Assembly: GCF_012932365.1 (NCBI RefSeq)
Contig: NZ_JAAIIH010000007.1
Location: forward strand, 1 to 64,000
Direction: 5' to 3'
Length of the DNA: 64,000 nucleotides
Origin: Bifidobacterium moraviense
Lineage (GTDB): Bacteria > Actinomycetota > Actinomycetes > Actinomycetales > Bifidobacteriaceae
A model generated the notes under the pieces. The model was given only the letters and a program-made list of their open reading frames with translations, was not told the origin of the DNA and ran no database searches. Shown here piece after piece: positions 9,328 to 18,163 of this stretch. Numbering within the stretch: the first letter of the stretch is position 1; every line of letters starts with the position of its first letter. Made by a program: the position numbers and the translations under genes.

Positions 9328-10611
9328 ATGCTGGGCCAATACGTGCAGGCGCTGCCGGGCATGCTTGCCCCGTGCCTGCTGGTGATGTCGATGAGCGTGC
9401 TGCTCACCGTGGGCGAGGGGCGCGACAAGCCCGTCAGCGTGCGCTGGCGGCTGTACGGGCTGCTGGTCGGACTGGCCGGCGCCTGCGTGTTCGCGGGACT
9501 CAGGGGCACGGCCGTCATCACGCGCCGATCCAACGTGAACCTGCCGGCGCTCATCGGCTGCGTGGCGTTCGACGTGGCGATGATCGCCGTGGTGCTCCTC
9601 GCGCGGCGCGCCACACGCGACTGGCACGCGCGTCCGGCGCGGCTGCACGTCGCCAACGCCCTGTCCGCGCTGGGCATCGCGTTCACCGTGTTCTACGCCA
9701 CCCCGGACGTGATCCTGCAGCTGACGAACTTCGTGGAGACCGGCGACTCGCCGTTCACGTCGGCCATGCTGCTGCGCGCGCTCGGCTTCGCGCTGGGCAT
9801 CGGCACCGCGGTGGTGGTGGCCGCGATCTTCCGCACGCTGCGCACCACGGCGGTGCGCTGGGCGTTCACGCTGTCCGCGCTGCTCGTGGTGGCGATCGGG
9901 CTGGTGCGCCATCTGGCGGACCTGTTCTCGCTCATGATGTCCATGCGCATCCTGGTGCTGCACGGCACCGCGTTCCGCATGATGATCCGCGTGCACAACG
10001 CCGACCGCTGGCTGGCGATCGCGCAGATGCTGGTCTTCCTCATCCCCGTGGTCGCCTCGCTGGTGGCGGGCTTCCGCACGAAGACCAAGGGGGCCCCCGA
10101 GCTCAACGACGCCACGCTGCGCCTGCGCAAGGCGTTCCGCCGTCGCGCCGTGGCCGCCTCGGTGTGGAGCCTGGTGGCGATGATCGGCGTGACCACGATG
10201 CTCACGTGGGGCGTGGCCGAGGTGAACAAGAAGCCGGTGCTCTCCCCGCCCGAGCCGTATTCGCTGGTGGACGGCACCGCCACCATCACGTTCGCGCAGG
10301 TGGAGGACGGGCATCTGCACCGCTTCGAGTACACGGCCGCGGACGGCACGGTGATGCGCTTCATCATCATCAAGAAGAACGGCGGCGCGTACGGCATCGG
10401 CCTGGACGCGTGCGAGACGTGCGGCGACGCCGGCTACTACGAGAAGGACGGCAAGATCATCTGCAAGCGCTGCGACGTGGCCATCAACCTGGCGACGATC
10501 GGCTTCAAGGGCGGCTGCAACCCGGTGCCGTTCAATTACAAGGTCGCCAACGGGCAGATCACCATCCAGACCGCGGATCTGGACGCGCTGTCCGCGCACT
10601 TCAAGAAGTAA
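9328..10611 (+). CDS. DUF2318 membrane protein with Cys cluster (iron uptake)
   Basis: About seven to eight membrane segments (residues 5-290) are followed by an external C-terminal DUF2318 domain. This domain holds C362-x2-C365, C379-x2-C382 and C397, a probable metal or Fe-S site. Such proteins accompany FTR1/P19 genes in many bacteria and are thought to pass electrons or handle iron outside the membrane; the mechanism is not settled. The start at 9328 has GAAGGAGG. An in-frame ATG at 9250 would add an Arg-rich lead with no ribosome site. The next gene starts 12 bases on. Confidence 0.87.
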   Translation: MLGQYVQALPGMLAPCLLVMSMSVLLTVGEGRDKPVSVRWRLYGLLVGLAGACVFAGLRGTAVITRRSNVNLPALIGCVAFDVAMIAVVLLARRATRDWHARPARLHVANALSALGIAFTVFYATPDVILQLTNFVETGDSPFTSAMLLRALGFALGIGTAVVVAAIFRTLRTTAVRWAFTLSALLVVAIGLVRHLADLFSLMMSMRILVLHGTAFRMMIRVHNADRWLAIAQMLVFLIPVVASLVAGFRTKTKGAPELNDATLRLRKAFRRRAVAASVWSLVAMIGVTTMLTWGVAEVNKKPVLSPPEPYSLVDGTATITFAQVEDGHLHRFEYTAADGTVMRFIIIKKNGGAYGIGLDACETCGDAGYYEKDGKIICKRCDVAINLATIGFKGGCNPVPFNYKVANGQITIQTADLDALSAHFKK

Positions 10612-10623
10612 GGAGGCGGTCCG

Positions 10624-11961
10624 ATGTTCTTTCTGCGTATGATCGCCCGGTCGTTCACCCGGCAGCTCAAGCGCCGCCTGATGATCGCCCTGACGGTGTG
10701 CCTGTCCGCCACGGTGAGCGTGGCGATGCTGGGCATCGTGTTCGACGTGGGCGACAAGCTCAACGCCGAGCTGTCCACCTACGGCTCCAACATCACCGTG
10801 CAGCCCAAGGCCGACGCGGTGATCTCCGAGCTCTACGCCACCGATTCGACGCTCGGCTCCGGCTCGCAGAACGCCGCCGATCCGACCGCGTTCCTCAGGG
10901 AGTCGGACGCGGCCAAGATCAAGACGATCTTCTGGGCGTTCAACATCACCAACTTCGCGCCGCAGCTCAACGTGCACGCGCAGGCCAGCGCCGGCACGTC
11001 CCCCTCCGCCGACGCCGTCACCGTGCCGCTGGTGGGCACGTGGTTCCACAAGACGCTGCATCTGGACACCGGCGAATCCACCGTGGCGGGCGTGCAGGGC
11101 ATGCGCTCGTGGTGGAAGGTCGAGGGCGCGTGGGCCGGCGACGACGCCGACGAGGCCATGGTGGGCCGCACGCTCGCCACGAGGCTCGGGCTCAGGGTGG
11201 GCGATTCGCTCACCCTCGCCAAGACCGCCGCGTCCGGCGCCGCGAACACGCGCACGCTGAAGGTGACGGGCATCTACGATTCCGGCGACGACGAGAACGG
11301 CTCGGTCTACCTGCCGTCCTCCGTGGCGCAGGATCTGGCCGGTCTGCCCGACTCGGTGGACAAGATCGAGGTCAAGGCCCTGACCACCCCGGAGAACGAT
11401 CTGGCGCGCAAGGCCGCCAAGAACCCGGCCGCGCTGAGCCAGGAGGAGTGGGAGACGTGGTACTGCACCGCGTACCCCAGCTCCATCGCCTACCAGATCG
11501 AGGAGGTCATCCCCGGCGCGGTGGCCAAGCAGGTGCGGCAGGTGGCCGCGCTGCAGGGCGACGTGCTGCGCAAGACGCAGGCCGTGATGATCCTCATGAC
11601 CGCGCTGAGCCTCATCGCCGCCGCCATCGCCGTGGCGAACCTCATGGCCGCGTCCATCGGTGAGCGGTCGGCCGAGCTGGCGCTGCTCAAGGCCATCGGC
11701 GCCACGGACGGCGCGGTGAGCCGCCTCATGCTGGCGGAGACCGCCGCGATCTCGCTCGTGGGCGCGCTCGTGGGCGCGGGCCTCGGCTCCGCGGTGGCGC
11801 AGCTCGTGGGACACGTGGTGTTCGGCTCCGGCATCACCATGCGCCCGATGGTGTTCGTGCTGGTGTTCGTGCTGCTGGCGCTGACGATCCTGATGGCCTC
11901 GTTCTCGTCCATTCGCTCGATTCTGAGCCTCAAGCCAGCGGAGGTGCTTCATGGCCGGTGA
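10624..11961 (+). CDS. FtsX/MacB-type ABC permease, first
   Basis: A 445-residue permease with one N-terminal helix, a large extracellular MacB-like domain (about 45-300) and three C-terminal helices of the FtsX family (GERSAELALLKAIGA motif at the first). These permeases work as mechanotransmission devices rather than simple channels. Its place between DUF2318 and a second permease matches conserved P19 loci, where the pair is needed for iron use. Its end overlaps the next gene by 11 bases, implying coupled translation. Confidence 0.88.
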   Translation: MFFLRMIARSFTRQLKRRLMIALTVCLSATVSVAMLGIVFDVGDKLNAELSTYGSNITVQPKADAVISELYATDSTLGSGSQNAADPTAFLRESDAAKIKTIFWAFNITNFAPQLNVHAQASAGTSPSADAVTVPLVGTWFHKTLHLDTGESTVAGVQGMRSWWKVEGAWAGDDADEAMVGRTLATRLGLRVGDSLTLAKTAASGAANTRTLKVTGIYDSGDDENGSVYLPSSVAQDLAGLPDSVDKIEVKALTTPENDLARKAAKNPAALSQEEWETWYCTAYPSSIAYQIEEVIPGAVAKQVRQVAALQGDVLRKTQAVMILMTALSLIAAAIAVANLMAASIGERSAELALLKAIGATDGAVSRLMLAETAAISLVGALVGAGLGSAVAQLVGHVVFGSGITMRPMVFVLVFVLLALTILMASFSSIRSILSLKPAEVLHGR

Positions 11962-13285
11962 TTCGCTGAGCCGTGCGCGCGACGCGCGCGGCATGACCAA
12001 CCGCAGGATGTTCGTCGCGATGCTGTTCGGCGCGGTGTTCCGCCGCCGGGGGCGCGCGATCATGGCCGTGGTGGCCTCGATGGTGGGCGCCGCCACGCTG
12101 TTCTGCCTCGCCGCGGTGTGCCTGGTGGTGCCGCAGCAGATGAACGACGAGATGCGCGCGTACGGCGCGAACCTCATCGTCACGCCGCTCGACTCCTCGG
12201 CCGGCTCGCAGGGGCTGACCGACGACGAGGTCGCCGCGGTCAGCGCGGACGTGGACCGCTCCGGGCAGGCCAAGTCCGCCGCCTACCGCTACGAGAACGT
12301 GCGCATCAACTCGGCGCCGTACGTGATCGGCGGCATCGATCCGGCGCAGGTGGCCGAGCTCAACCAGCATTGGGTGGTGGACGGCGACTGGCCGTCCGTC
12401 GGCAACGTGATGATCGGCCGCGACGTGGCCGACGCGATGGGACTGGAGATCGGCTCCACCATCACCATCGCCTACCGTGCCTCGGACAACGGCGCCGCCT
12501 CGTCCGACGCCTCGGCTTCGGCTTCCGCATCGTCGTCCGCGTCCTCGTCGTCGACCGCCGCGCCCACCGCCAACCCCACGCAGGCCGCGGCGTCCGCCGC
12601 CAACGGCCAGCAGGTGCGCGACGGGCGCGTCTCCACGGACATCATGGAGGGCGGCGGCACCGAGTTCCGCGTGGCCGGCTTGGTGGACACCGGCGGCAGC
12701 GAGGACGAGATCGTCTACGCGCTCGCCTCGGACGTCGCCGCGCTCGCGGGCAACCGCGGCTGGGACGTGGTGGAGTACTCGTCGCCGGCCGAGGGCGACG
12801 GCCTGACCGCGCTCACCGACGAGCTCAACCGCGCCGGCAAGGTCAAGGCGCAGCAGGTCACCAAGATCACCGCCTCGAACCAGCGCATCGTCGCCATGCT
12901 GCAGACCCTGTTCTGGATCGTCTCGCTCGTGGTGCTGCTGCTCACGCTCGTGGGCGTGTCCACCACCATCAGCTCCATCGTCTCGCAGCGGCGCAACGAG
13001 ATCGGCCTGAGGAAGGCGCTCGGCGCCTCGTCGCGCGGCATCGGCGCGGAGTTCTACGCGGAGTCCGCCATCTACGGTCTCGTGGGCGGGCTCATCGGCA
13101 CCGCCATCGGCTACGGGTTCGCCGCCGCGCTCACCGTCACCGTCTTCAGCCGCTCGCTCGGCTTCAACTGGTGGCTGGGCCTCGGCTCGGTCGCCCTGTC
13201 CGTGCTCGTCGCCGTCGTCGCATCCGTGCCGCCGGTGCACCGCGCCACCCGCATCGACCCGGCCGTCGTGCTGCGCGAGGAATAA
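11951..13285 (+). CDS. FtsX/MacB-type ABC permease, second
   Basis: This 444-residue partner of the preceding permease has the same build: an N-terminal helix, an extracellular domain, and three C-terminal helices with RRNEIGLRKALGASSRGI. Residues about 180-215 form an Ser/Ala/Thr-rich insert (SASASASSSASSSS), probably a flexible surface loop and absent from the first permease. A GCGGAGG site lies in the end of the upstream gene. With the first permease and the ATPase it should form a heterodimeric type VII ABC complex. Confidence 0.88.
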   Translation: MAGDSLSRARDARGMTNRRMFVAMLFGAVFRRRGRAIMAVVASMVGAATLFCLAAVCLVVPQQMNDEMRAYGANLIVTPLDSSAGSQGLTDDEVAAVSADVDRSGQAKSAAYRYENVRINSAPYVIGGIDPAQVAELNQHWVVDGDWPSVGNVMIGRDVADAMGLEIGSTITIAYRASDNGAASSDASASASASSSASSSSTAAPTANPTQAAASAANGQQVRDGRVSTDIMEGGGTEFRVAGLVDTGGSEDEIVYALASDVAALAGNRGWDVVEYSSPAEGDGLTALTDELNRAGKVKAQQVTKITASNQRIVAMLQTLFWIVSLVVLLLTLVGVSTTISSIVSQRRNEIGLRKALGASSRGIGAEFYAESAIYGLVGGLIGTAIGYGFAAALTVTVFSRSLGFNWWLGLGSVALSVLVAVVASVPPVHRATRIDPAVVLREE

Positions 13286-13301
13286 GGAATAGGAGTCTTC
13301 C

Positions 13302-14105
13302 ATGACCATGCTGCTTGAACTCGACCACATCTCCAAGATCTACGGCGACCTGAAGGCCGTGGACGACCTGTCCCTGACGGTGCCCGCCGGTGAATGGCTG
13401 GCGATCGTCGGCTCGTCCGGCTCCGGCAAGACCACGCTGATGAACATGATCGGATGCATGGACTCGCCGTCCAAGGGCTCGGTGAAGCTCGAGGGCCGCC
13501 GCCTCGAGGACCTCAACGCCACGCAGCTGGCGGACGTGCGCAAGAACATGATCGGCCTCGTGTTCCAGAAGTTCTACCTCGTGCCGCATCTGACGGCCGT
13601 GGAGAACGTGATGGTGGCGCAGTACTACCACTCCGTGGTGGACGAGAAGGAGGCGCTGGAGGCGCTCGACCGCGTGGGGCTGAAGGACCGCGCGCACCAC
13701 CTGCCCGGCCAGCTCTCCGGCGGCGAGCAGCAGCGCGTGTGCATCGCCCGCGCGCTGATCAACTGTCCGAAGATCATCCTCGCCGACGAGCCCACCGGCA
13801 ACCTCGACGAGAAGAACGAGAAGATCGTGCTCGACCTGTTCCGCCAGCTGCATGAGCAGGGCACCACGATCATCGTCGTCACGCACGACGCGCTCGTGGC
13901 CAGCTGCGCCCAGCGCGAGATCATGCTCAACCACGGCGTGCTCGTGGGGGAGAAGTGGAACGACGACGCCGCGCGCGCCGCGTACGAGGCCGACGGCGGA
14001 CGTCCCGCGTCCACCGGGTCCGACGCCGAGGACGCGCAGCGCGGCGAGACCGCCATCGGCTTCGCGGACCCGACCAAGGCCGCCAAAACCGGCGGTGAGG
14101 ACTGA
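13302..14105 (+). CDS. ABC transporter ATPase (MacB/LolD type)
   Basis: A 267-residue ATPase with Walker [10 protein letters not shown] (37-45), Q-loop VFQKFYLVP, signature LSGGEQQR, Walker [13 protein letters not shown] and the H-loop VVTHD. The LolD/MacB subtype fits the two FtsX-like permeases just upstream (16-base gap). Residues after about 220 form a polar tail without known motif. It should power the extracytoplasmic cycle of the iron locus; what the pump acts on is not known. Confidence 0.92.
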   Translation: MTMLLELDHISKIYGDLKAVDDLSLTVPAGEWLAIVGSSGSGKTTLMNMIGCMDSPSKGSVKLEGRRLEDLNATQLADVRKNMIGLVFQKFYLVPHLTAVENVMVAQYYHSVVDEKEALEALDRVGLKDRAHHLPGQLSGGEQQRVCIARALINCPKIILADEPTGNLDEKNEKIVLDLFRQLHEQGTTIIVVTHDALVASCAQREIMLNHGVLVGEKWNDDAARAAYEADGGRPASTGSDAEDAQRGETAIGFADPTKAAKTGGED

Positions 14106-14212
14106 CCGGCGGCGAAGACCGGGCGACTCGGAACCGGGCGACTCGGAACCGGGCAGCTCGGGAACCGCGATCCGCATCCGCGGCGATAATGAATGCTATG
14201 CAAAGGACGACC

Positions 14213-14764
14213 ATGACGAACGAGACGAACGACGAACGGAAGACCCCGGCGGCGAGGGGAACCGCGATGAAGGCCGTGGCGCTCACCGCTGCCGGACTGG
14301 CGCTGCTCTCCGCCTGCGGCGAGCCCAAGGCCATCCCGATGAACGACGAGTACGCCGGCGACTCGGGCGAATCCAGCGCCGACGCGGGCACGGACACGTC
14401 CAACGCCACGAACCCCACCGCGCAGTCCACGCACAGCCAGCCCACGTCCGACAAGCAGGACACCGGCAACTATGCGGACGGCGACTACAAGGTGCAGGGC
14501 GTGTACGGCCCGATCGGCGAGGACACCATCGACGTGACCATCACCGTCAAGGACGGCAACGTGGAGCACGTGGACGTCGTGGGTCATCCGTTCACCACCA
14601 TCTCCAAGGGCCACCAGACCGACTTCGCCAACGCGATCAACGGCGTGGTGGACGGCAAGCCGCTCAAGGACCTCAAGATCGACACGGTCGCCGGCGCCAG
14701 CTGGACGTCCGACGCTTTCAATGAGGCGCTCAAGGTGGCGCGCGAGGAGGCTTCGATCCAGTAG
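14213..14764 (+). CDS. FMN-binding-domain lipoprotein
   Basis: A lipoprotein of 183 residues with Cys35 in LLSACGEP, an acidic/Ser linker (about 45-85), and an FMN_bind domain (about 90-183). The sequence [10 protein letters not shown] fits the ApbE flavinylation site (S/A)GA(S/T)xT, with Thr165 as the expected FMN acceptor. Such domains carry electrons outside the membrane. At the end of an iron-uptake locus it could feed electrons to ferric iron reduction. The start at 14213 has AAAGGA at 14202; GATAAT at 14185 could be a -10 box giving it its own promoter. Confidence 0.88.
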   Translation: MTNETNDERKTPAARGTAMKAVALTAAGLALLSACGEPKAIPMNDEYAGDSGESSADAGTDTSNATNPTAQSTHSQPTSDKQDTGNYADGDYKVQGVYGPIGEDTIDVTITVKDGNVEHVDVVGHPFTTISKGHQTDFANAINGVVDGKPLKDLKIDTVAGASWTSDAFNEALKVAREEASIQ

Positions 14765-14836
14765 CCGGATGATGGCGAGCCGGCAGTTGCTCTGGCCGCG
14801 ATCTGACGGCGTCTCGGCGGGTCGGCGTCGGTTCCC

Positions 14837-15355
14837 GGACTGGATCCGCTCATTCTGCGAGGTACCTTGACCAGATTGAGCAGGATGCGTCCCGTGGGGT
14901 GTGTTTCGGCCTTGCCCGGGACTGGATCTGCTCATTCCGTGTGGGGATGGGACTGGATCCGCTCATTTTGCGTGGTGCCATGGGCAGATTGAATAGGATG
15001 CGTCCCGTGGGATGTATTTCGGCCTTGCCCGGGACTGGATCTGCTCATTCCGTGTGGGGATGGGACTGGATCCGCTCATTCTGCGAGGTACCTTGACCAG
15101 ATTGAGCAGGATGCGTCCCGTGGGGCGTGTTTCGGCCTTGCCCGGGACTGGATCTGCTCATTCCGTGTGGGGATGGGACTGGATCCGCTCATTTTGCGTG
15201 GTGCCATGGGCAGATTGAGCAGGATGCGTCCCGTGGGGCGTGTTTCGGCCTTGCCCGGGACTGGATCTGCTCATTCCGTGTGGACTTGGGACTGGATCCG
15301 CTCATTTTGCGTGGTGCCGTGGGCGGATTGAGCGGATCGCGTTCGCGCGGCGAAT
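14837..15355. repeat. Tandem array with a 113-bp unit
   Basis: The box GGACTGGATCCGCTCATT occurs at 14837, 14950, 15063, 15176 and 15289, exactly 113 bases apart. A second box, GGACTGGATCTGCTCATT, is at 14919, 15032, 15145 and 15258. The boxes thus alternate with 82- and 31-base steps. Two unit types alternate (GCGAGGTACCTTGACCAG and GCGTGGTGCCATGGGCAG), giving a 226-base super-period. 113 is not a multiple of three, so reading frames through it are not real genes. Confidence 0.95.
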
Positions 15356-15473
15356 GCACGGCGGCGTACGGCGGAAGCGCGGCGCGTCGAGGCTTCGCGC
15401 GAAACTGATGCCCATGAGAAGGGGCCGCAATGGGCCCGAATCCCCCACAGATCCGCGAAGAAGAAGTAAAGTC

Positions 15474-17351
15474 ATGCCGCGTTCAGTGTCCTCGTCGTCC
15501 CCATCCCCGTCGTCCTCGCGCAGGAGCTCCCCGAAAACGGGCGCGCCGAACGCCCGCGTCCGTCATGCGGCGCACGGCATCCACGCGGGCTCGGGATCCT
15601 CGTCGCGCAGCACGCGCGGCGGCGCTCGCAAGGGACGCGGGAACGCGCGCGGCAACGGCGGATTCGGCCGCGTGCGGATGCTCAAGGGCGAGACGTACAC
15701 GCGCCGCCGCATCCTCGTGGCGTGCCTGGGCGTGCTGCTGCTGGTGGAGCTGTTCCAGCTGTTCTGGCCGTCCGACAAGTTCTTCCCCATGGCCACGCTC
15801 GACGGCCACGCGGTGGGCGGACAGTCCGCCGCGCAGGTGGCCGAGACGCTGAACGCCGAATCGCTCGCGCGCAACGTGACGCTCACGGACCAGTCCACCG
15901 GGCGGCGCATCACCCTCGCGGCCAAGGACGCCGGCATCACCGTCGACTACGCCGGGCGAGCGCAGGCCGCGGCACACCATTCGTTCGCCTCGCGCATCAT
16001 CCCGTTCTCCTGGCTGTTCGTGCACAACACCACCGCGGACACCCTGCCCGACGCCTTCGGCACCTCCGCCGACCCGGTGAAGTCCGACGTGCGCAACGCG
16101 GGGCTCGAGGTCAGGGACGGCGCGCTCGCCACGGTCGCCGCGCAGGACGGCTACTCGTTCAATCCCGCGGACGTGCGCACGGCCGCCGGCAAGGCCTTCG
16201 CCGCCACGACCGACGGCGATCTGGCCGCGGCCACGCTGAACCTCAACATCGTGGAACCCACGGTGGCCACCGCCACGGCCGACCAGCTGCGCGCCACGCT
16301 CACCACCGCGCTGGGCGGCGGCGTCACGTTCACGTACGGCAGCGGCGCGGACGCCGGCACGTACCAGCTGTCCGCGGTCGACGTGGCCGGCACCATCGCG
16401 GTGGCGCAGGACGCGCAGGACCAGTCGAAGCTCGTCGCTTCCGTGGACTCCTCCAGACTCAGCAGCCTGTTCAAGGACAAGGGCGTGGCGATCGACGTGG
16501 CCAAGCGCGCCGTGGCCGCCGGCGCCGTGCCCGAGACGTTCGCCACCGACGCTCGCGCCTCGCGCGCCGTGGACGTGGCCAAGACCGCCGACGCGCTGGC
16601 GGACATGCTCAACGGCGGCGCGAGCCGACCGGTCGAGATCACGTCGCGCACCATCACCAACGCCGCGCTGTACGAGAACCTGCCCGCCGAGGGCACCATC
16701 CAGGACAAGCTCAAGACGCTGTTCGGCAACGCCACGTACTCGGTGGCCGTGTACGACCTGAAGACCGGCGAGGAGAAGCTCACCGTGGACGCCGACCGCG
16801 TCACCACGTCCGCCAGCACGTACAAGCTGTTCATCGCGCATTCGATGATCGAAGCCGTGGAATCAGGCAAGCTCACGTGGAACAGCCCGCTCAACGGCAT
16901 GACGCTCAACGCGTGCCTGACGACGATGATCGTCAACTCGGACAACGCCTGCCCGGAGGCGTGGCTGCGCCAGTACGGCTTCGACACCGTCACGAAGCAG
17001 GCGCACGAGATCGGCGCGAACAACACGAACTTCGCGCGCGGCAACATGCGCACCACGGCCAACGACCTGGCCACCATCCTCAAGGGCTACTACAGCAACA
17101 CCATCGCCACCAAGGCGTCCACGGACCGTCTGTTCCCGCTCATGCAGACGCAGGTGTACCGCGAGGGCATCCCCACGGGCATCGGCTCGGACGGCGTGGT
17201 GCAGGACAAGGTCGGCTTCCTCAACGCGCTGCTGCACGACGCGGCGATCGTGCGCTGCGACAAGGGCGACTACGCGATGGTGATCATGACCGAGCATTCC
17301 AGCTGGTCGAAGATCGCACAGGCGAGCCTGCTCATCTACGACGAGCTGTGA
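15474..17351 (+). CDS. Membrane-anchored beta-lactamase-like serine hydrolase
   Basis: A 625-residue protein with a basic Ser/Arg-rich cytoplasmic lead (1-75), one membrane anchor (about 80-100), repeated regions resembling the PG_binding_4/VanW-type module (about 105-395), and a class-A beta-lactamase-like domain. Active-site motifs are STYK (Ser448), SDN (489-491) and KVG (Lys579) in place of KTG. It may bind peptidoglycan and hydrolyse a beta-lactam or a wall ester/amide. An upstream ATG at 15408 is possible, but neither start has a strong ribosome site. A REP-like hairpin follows it. Confidence 0.82.
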   Translation: MPRSVSSSSPSPSSSRRSSPKTGAPNARVRHAAHGIHAGSGSSSRSTRGGARKGRGNARGNGGFGRVRMLKGETYTRRRILVACLGVLLLVELFQLFWPSDKFFPMATLDGHAVGGQSAAQVAETLNAESLARNVTLTDQSTGRRITLAAKDAGITVDYAGRAQAAAHHSFASRIIPFSWLFVHNTTADTLPDAFGTSADPVKSDVRNAGLEVRDGALATVAAQDGYSFNPADVRTAAGKAFAATTDGDLAAATLNLNIVEPTVATATADQLRATLTTALGGGVTFTYGSGADAGTYQLSAVDVAGTIAVAQDAQDQSKLVASVDSSRLSSLFKDKGVAIDVAKRAVAAGAVPETFATDARASRAVDVAKTADALADMLNGGASRPVEITSRTITNAALYENLPAEGTIQDKLKTLFGNATYSVAVYDLKTGEEKLTVDADRVTTSASTYKLFIAHSMIEAVESGKLTWNSPLNGMTLNACLTTMIVNSDNACPEAWLRQYGFDTVTKQAHEIGANNTNFARGNMRTTANDLATILKGYYSNTIATKASTDRLFPLMQTQVYREGIPTGIGSDGVVQDKVGFLNALLHDAAIVRCDKGDYAMVIMTEHSSWSKIAQASLLIYDEL

Positions 17352-17387
17352 TCGGGCTTCCCATCCTCATGGGCGGCGTGCTTCTCC

Positions 17388-17498
17388 GTCATCCTGAGCG
17401 GAGGCCGTAGGCCGGAGTCGAAGGATCTGTGTCTTGCCTTGTCGGGTTTTTCCGTGAGGTCAAGGGTCCTTCGACTCGCTTCGCTCGCTCAGGATGAC
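17388..17498. repeat. REP-like palindromic repeat, copy 3
   Basis: Same family as the copies at 6083 and 6324: GTCATCCTGAGCGGAGGC at the left, GAGTCGAAGGATC, then GGTCCTTCGACTCGC and GCTCAGGATGAC at the right. The loop differs in sequence while the arms are kept. It lies between convergent genes and can act as a terminator in both directions. Confidence 0.85.
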
Positions 17499-17532
17499 CG
17501 GGGGAAGGCGGACCGGGCGGCGGGCGGCCCGC

Positions 17533-18150
17533 TCAGGCGGCGATCGCGGGCCAGATCAGCGCCGCCATGCGCGTCGGCCACGCGTCGTCCACGCCGCCGT
17601 CCAGCGCCTCGCACGCCACCATCGACCCGATCGCCGTATCGAACAGGAAACGCGCGTCCACGCCCTCGCGGAACGCGCCGGCGCGCACGCCCTCGCGCAT
17701 GAACGCCTCGCAGCGCTCCTGCTCCGGGCGGATCGCCTCGTCCACCACGTGCCGGAAGAACTCGTCGTCGGAGGCGAGCACCATCCCCACGGCCTTGACG
17801 CCGATGCCGGTGCGGAAGCGTTCCACGATCGCGCGCAGCAGCGCTTCCAGATTCTCGCGCGTGGGGTCCGAGGCTTCGAAGGAGAGCGCCGCGGCGTCGG
17901 GCAGGCCCAGCGCGCGCAGTCCGCGCAGCAGGTCGCCGGCGTTGCTGTAGCGGCGGTAGATGGTCGTCTTGGCCACGCCGGACCGGCGCGCCACCTCCTC
18001 GATCGTCACCGCGGCGATGCCCCGCTGCAGGGCGATCTCCATCGTGGCGCGCAGGATCTTGCGGTCCGTCGCCTCGCGCGTGCGCATGCCGCGCGAGGGG
18101 GAGTGGGCCGCGGGCTGCGCCGTGCGGGCCGTCGTCATCGTGTCCGTCAC
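17533..18150 (-). CDS. TetR-family regulator of the YhgE operon
   Basis: A 205-residue TetR repressor. The helix-turn-helix (about 40-75) reads TIEEVARRSGVAKTTIYRRY, and the rest is a ligand-binding helical domain. It is the last gene of a minus-strand operon, 13 bases behind the second YhgE-type exporter. A double palindrome at 23287-23320 upstream of the first exporter is the best candidate for its operator. The likely inducer is a membrane-active or toxic small molecule, but none is shown by the sequence. Confidence 0.88.
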   Translation of the reverse strand: MTDTMTTARTAQPAAHSPSRGMRTREATDRKILRATMEIALQRGIAAVTIEEVARRSGVAKTTIYRRYSNAGDLLRGLRALGLPDAAALSFEASDPTRENLEALLRAIVERFRTGIGVKAVGMVLASDDEFFRHVVDEAIRPEQERCEAFMREGVRAGAFREGVDARFLFDTAIGSMVACEALDGGVDDAWPTRMAALIWPAIAA

Positions 18151-18163
18151 GTCCGTCGCCTCC

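Noticed and set aside
9163..12273. Long minus-strand open frame rich in His and Arg
   Set aside because: It is the antisense of the iron-locus genes; its composition is the usual shadow of high-GC coding sequence.
14899..15408. Short open frames in the 113-bp array repeating [14 protein letters not shown]
   Set aside because: The unit length is not a multiple of three and the frames change from unit to unit, with no ribosome sites.
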